Below, in pieces: positions 60,911 to 64,000 of a stretch of 64,000 nt of DNA (positions are counted from its first letter, which is position 1; each line of letters begins with the position of its first letter). Below the pieces are notes generated by a model. It was given only the letters and a program-made list of their open reading frames with translations, made no database searches and was not told the origin of the DNA. A program made the translations under genes and the position numbers. This stretch comes from Chrysoperla carnea (Eukaryota; Arthropoda; Insecta; Neuroptera; Chrysopidae), in NCBI RefSeq assembly GCF_905475395.1, contig NC_058338.1:11608935-11672934 (forward strand). The letters are read 5' to 3'.

Positions 60911-62316
60911 CTGTAAAAACATGATACCATTTCAAGAGGATTAGATTACCTTATATTTGGAGTGTTATTGATCGTTTCGTCTATTCTTCAAGATCAAGTT
61001 ATAGATATACAAAGTTATTTCCGAAGTTTATTTACTACATAAACATATTCTACATAACTACGTTTTTAACTACTTATATAATTCAATTCATATCCCATCC
61101 ACAAAAATAATAAACACTACCTCTAGAACTTCAAATTAGTCCCGATTATAATTATAATTAATAATAATCAATTGTTAAAAACAAAAAATACAAAAAATTA
61201 TAATAATGAAAAAAACAAAAATTTTTGTGAAGAAACGTGAAGTCACAGAAGCTATTTCATATTTAAATTAACATGAGTGTCAGACATTAGCCATTTAAAT
61301 TTGACATTCGTTGAAAGTTTTTCGTTTTGAAACACCTTGAGCTTTCTATATAACTTTGAAAACTAAGTTGTCGTGCAGGCATCAAAGTCATTCTGTCTCG
61401 CTCTTTTACTAAAACCATTCGAACATAAATGGTTGGCACCAAAATAGTTATTCATATAAAACTTATTATTTCATGTGGCTGAATTAAACTTGCCGTCTTT
61501 GGAATAGAAAGTATTCGACACTACTAAGAAACGAATTTTAAATTTGAATGTTTTCAATTTATTGCATGTAATAGAATCAAAATTTGCCAGATTCTGAAAG
61601 TATTATTTGGTTTCCTAGGATTTGCATTCAAATCTATTCAAGCTCTTATGGTTTGCATTTTCTATAAATCATTGTTTTCTTCAAATAAAGTTCAATTTTA
61701 AATCGGAAAATTTTCTAAATAATTTTCAAACAACGAAATTATTCGAATATTTACAGTTCCTTCAAATTTATATAACTTCGGATTTTAATGTGAATAAGCA
61801 AATTTCTTTCTTACTTATTTATTATTTCTCTAGTTACGTTTTCTGTCAAATCATGAGATTTTTATCTTATTCTTTTATCAATTTTCATGATTTAAACGGC
61901 CTAAAAACTATTTGTTAGTGTTTTTTATCAAGAGATTTTTCTATTTCTTATTCGATTTTACTGATTAAACTTTGGCACAGAGGTATCAGTTTGGTTTTTT
62001 TAAGACATACTTCATAAGATTTACAAAATTTAAAAAAAATACAGACTTCTTAAATAGATATCGGAGTCTAAGTTGCGTTATAAAAAATATATAGCGGATA
62101 AACGCCATCTTAGGTGTTATAATATAAAAATAAAAACAAGATTTGCACATAAGTAATAATATTTTCAAAAAATATATATAATATATTCAAACATATTTCT
62201 TTTATATAAAAAACTCAACACTTTGAAAACACACAAATATATAACGGGTGTCCAAGCTTATGTCACTTGTAGAGATAAAATTTATAGGAATCTTGAATCT
62301 AAAATAAATACACCTT

Positions 62317-62488
62317 TTGATTTTAAATTACGATTCTTTTTAACTTCGGACGGAAGTCAAAGAAACATTTGTTAAAAAAATACCAGATAAAATCTTTTAC
62401 AAACAGCGTCGTTTGATAAAGAACGAAAAATGTTGGTTATTTTTTAACTTGTCCGAAACAAAATCGAGTCGTAATTTAAAATATTAAA
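62317..62488. repeat. Inverted repeat with 30-bp arms
   Basis: TTTTAAATTACGATTC...CTTCGGAC (about 62319-62352) is complementary, with mismatches, to about 62452-62486 (GTCCGAAACAAAATCG, GTCGTAATTTAAAA). It directly adjoins the next foldback. Confidence 0.6.
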
Positions 62489-62518
62489 TTAAAGGATTCA
62501 CGATGATAGGATTGGAAA

Positions 62519-62876
62519 ATGGCTTTCTATGAAACAATTTCTAACCGCTCCCAAAATGTTCTTCTAATCGTCCTGATCAAAAGAACTCATGGCCATAAAA
62601 ATTTTTAACGGGTAGTTTTCGAGCTATGGGCGATCAAAGCTACACATATATTCGTCTTGATAATATCAACTGCATGACCATGTTCAATAGCAAAAGTGTT
62701 ACATACACATACACCACACGATAGTCATATAATATAATTATAATATACGTGTACATTTTTCGAAAATCTACACGTATATTAAAATTTTCAAAATTTTTGT
62801 GGCCGTAAAAGTTTTTGATCAGAACGATTCGAAGAACATTTTAGGAATGATTTGAAAAAGTTTCACAGAAAGCCAT
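62519..62876. repeat. Foldback element with arms of about 88 bp
   Basis: The left arm 62519-62610 (GGCTTTCTATGAAACAATTT, AAAATGTTCTTCTAATCG, GGCCATAAAAATTTT) pairs with the right arm 62790-62876 at high identity. The loop of about 180 bp carries a small ACGTGTA/TACACGT palindrome at about 62743-62780. It lies about 200 bp beyond the end of cassette 1. Confidence 0.8.
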
Positions 62877-63041
62877 TTTTCTATTTAATCCTGCAGGGTT
62901 CTTTGTATATATAATATACAATTAATTATATGTATAGAGTAACATATGTAATATCTAAAATATCTATTCCTGGATTCCTGAGTTTGTTCGTTTGTTCCAA
63001 ACAATGGCATATTCTCAGACACCGTGTATAGAAAAAATATA

Positions 63042-63047
63042 TTTATT
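63042..63047 (-). terminator. Polyadenylation signal AATAAA after lola cassette 1
   Basis: Canonical AATAAA on the minus strand, about 35 bases beyond the stop codon ending at 63082. Confidence 0.5.
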
Positions 63048-63081
63048 TGAAAAATTTATGTCAAAATATTTTTTCTAGAGA

Positions 63082-63380
63082 TCAATTAAAATATTCCACA
63101 GTTGTATTAAAAAATTCACTGCGCTCGAATGGATTCCGATTATGATGCGTTGTAAATAAATCTCGTACATTGTACTCGGGATGTTTTTCTTTACAATGTG
63201 CCTTCAAATTATCCAATCTTGTACGTGATGCATTGCAAACAGGACAATAATGTTTTTCGGGTCGATGCATTAAATAATGATTTCGCATATTAGCTACAAT
63301 TTTTCCACATATTTTACATTTATAGGTGTATGAATCCGTGCATCGTTCGAAACATTGATACATGTTGATGGTTTTCTGAT
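63082..63380 (-). CDS. lola: lola alternative terminal cassette 1
   Basis: Single exon. The acceptor ATGGTTCCAG|ATCAGAAAAC is phase 1. It encodes about 98 residues plus stop: linker QKTINMYQCFERCTDSYT, finger 1 C-x2-C-x9-H-x3-H (CKICGKIVANMRNHYLMH), linker RPEKHY, finger 2 C-x2-C-x12-H-x4-H (CPVCNASRTRLDNLKAHCKE, then KH), and a tail rich in Asn, Phe and Thr. The finger type ('RNHY') groups it with cassettes 3 and 5. It is the cassette nearest the common BTB exons, which must lie at higher coordinates outside the window. Confidence 0.9.
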
Positions 63381-63399
63381 CTGGAACCATAGAAAATAA

Positions 63400-64000
63400 T
63401 TTAATAATAATAAAAAATCATAATTTTTTTTAACGTATTACTTTAAATTTCTTTAATTCGAACCAACATTCATGTGTTAATTTATGTACTCTAGCAATTA
63501 AGAAGTATATAAAATCTATACTTACCGTGTAGAAAAATGTGGTTTTCCTCCAAATAAATTTGCACAAACCAATTGCTTAGCCATCTTTATAGTTTTAATC
63601 AGATCTGAATGAAGCACAACATAAGACGTCGATAAAATAGAGAAATACCTCTTAGACATTTTGATTAGGTGAGATATTTTTTTCTGGCTAAGAATACAGT
63701 ATATTTCGGGAATATTAAGACGAAGATGTCTAATTCAATTTAGCAAGAAAGCTAAAATTAATTAAAAACATCAATTAATTTTTTTAAATTTCGATTAATC
63801 CACAAAAGAATTATTTAAAACATTATGAAGCAGCGCCAAAAAAACTTTGTACAAAAAATCGCGAATTACTTTTAATAAAACTATATCAGAAATGGGATTT
63901 TGACAAAAAAAAACATTGAATAAAACGGAAACTTATTTTATTCAAATAAATAACAATTATTAAATACAACTTTTGTAAGATAATTAATTGTGTCATAATC
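63400..64000. other. Noncoding, presumed lola intron
   Basis: AT-rich with no finger signature or open frame of interest. Because the strand is minus, the common exons of lola would be upstream of this edge. Confidence 0.5.

Larger units (their letters stand above)
60936..63035. other. Intron between cassettes 1 and 2
   Basis: AT-rich with several inverted repeats near cassette 1 (listed separately). The plus frame at 61622-61918 and minus frame at 61986-62168 are Phe/Leu/Ile-rich chance frames. Confidence 0.5.

Noticed and set aside
1-64000. CRISPR array, operon or bacterial insertion
   Set aside because: No regularly spaced short repeats with unique spacers; genes have spliceosomal introns, and no bacterial-type gene was seen.

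Overview
This window is nuclear DNA of an insect. It is strongly AT-rich, its genes carry many short introns, it is crowded with foldback (MITE-like) elements, and it holds a tRNA-derived SINE ending in short CCTAA runs. The clearest marker is a tandem set of alternative 3' exons of longitudinals lacking (lola), the BTB/zinc-finger regulator known from insects. The species cannot be named from the sequence.

Layout. 1-12.6 kb: no protein gene I can defend; copies of several dispersed repeats, a foldback element, a CpG- and CRE-containing promoter-like island at 11.3-11.5 kb with a possible tiny first exon beside it, and a SINE with target-site duplications at 11.9-12.2 kb. 12.6-19.2 kb (minus): a complete 12-exon nose-resistant-to-fluoxetine (NRF-6) type acyltransferase-3 membrane protein of 715 residues, its introns loaded with repeats. 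20-21.4 kb: diverged tandem repeats. 21.5-23.7 kb (minus): a two-exon gene for a small cysteine-rich zinc-ribbon-like protein of 120 residues, whose intron is mostly a satellite array of about 315 bp period. 26.6-26.9 kb: relic of a LINE RNase H/zinc-knuckle end. 27.2-29.8 kb (minus): a six-exon, 500-residue single-pass protein resembling trans-Golgi TGN38/TGOLN2. 30.1-30.8 kb: a palindrome of about 750 bp in the divergent promoter space. 31.1-32.2 kb (plus): a complete three-exon RNF181-type RING-H2 ubiquitin ligase.

32.9-63.4 kb (minus): seven alternative terminal cassettes of lola, each encoding a pair of zinc fingers and its own stop codon. The shared BTB exons must lie upstream, beyond base 64000. 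All seven acceptors have the same codon phase, so any one cassette can be joined to the same upstream exon. Six are single exons; the most distal is split over three. Between them lies AT-rich intron with MITEs, a hAT relic and several hairpins.

The four non-lola genes have unrelated housekeeping or membrane roles, and nothing suggests they work as a unit. The system of interest is the lola cassette array: one regulator with interchangeable DNA-binding ends. Splice junctions were inferred by reading frame, GT-AG sites and phase agreement; no transcript data were available.
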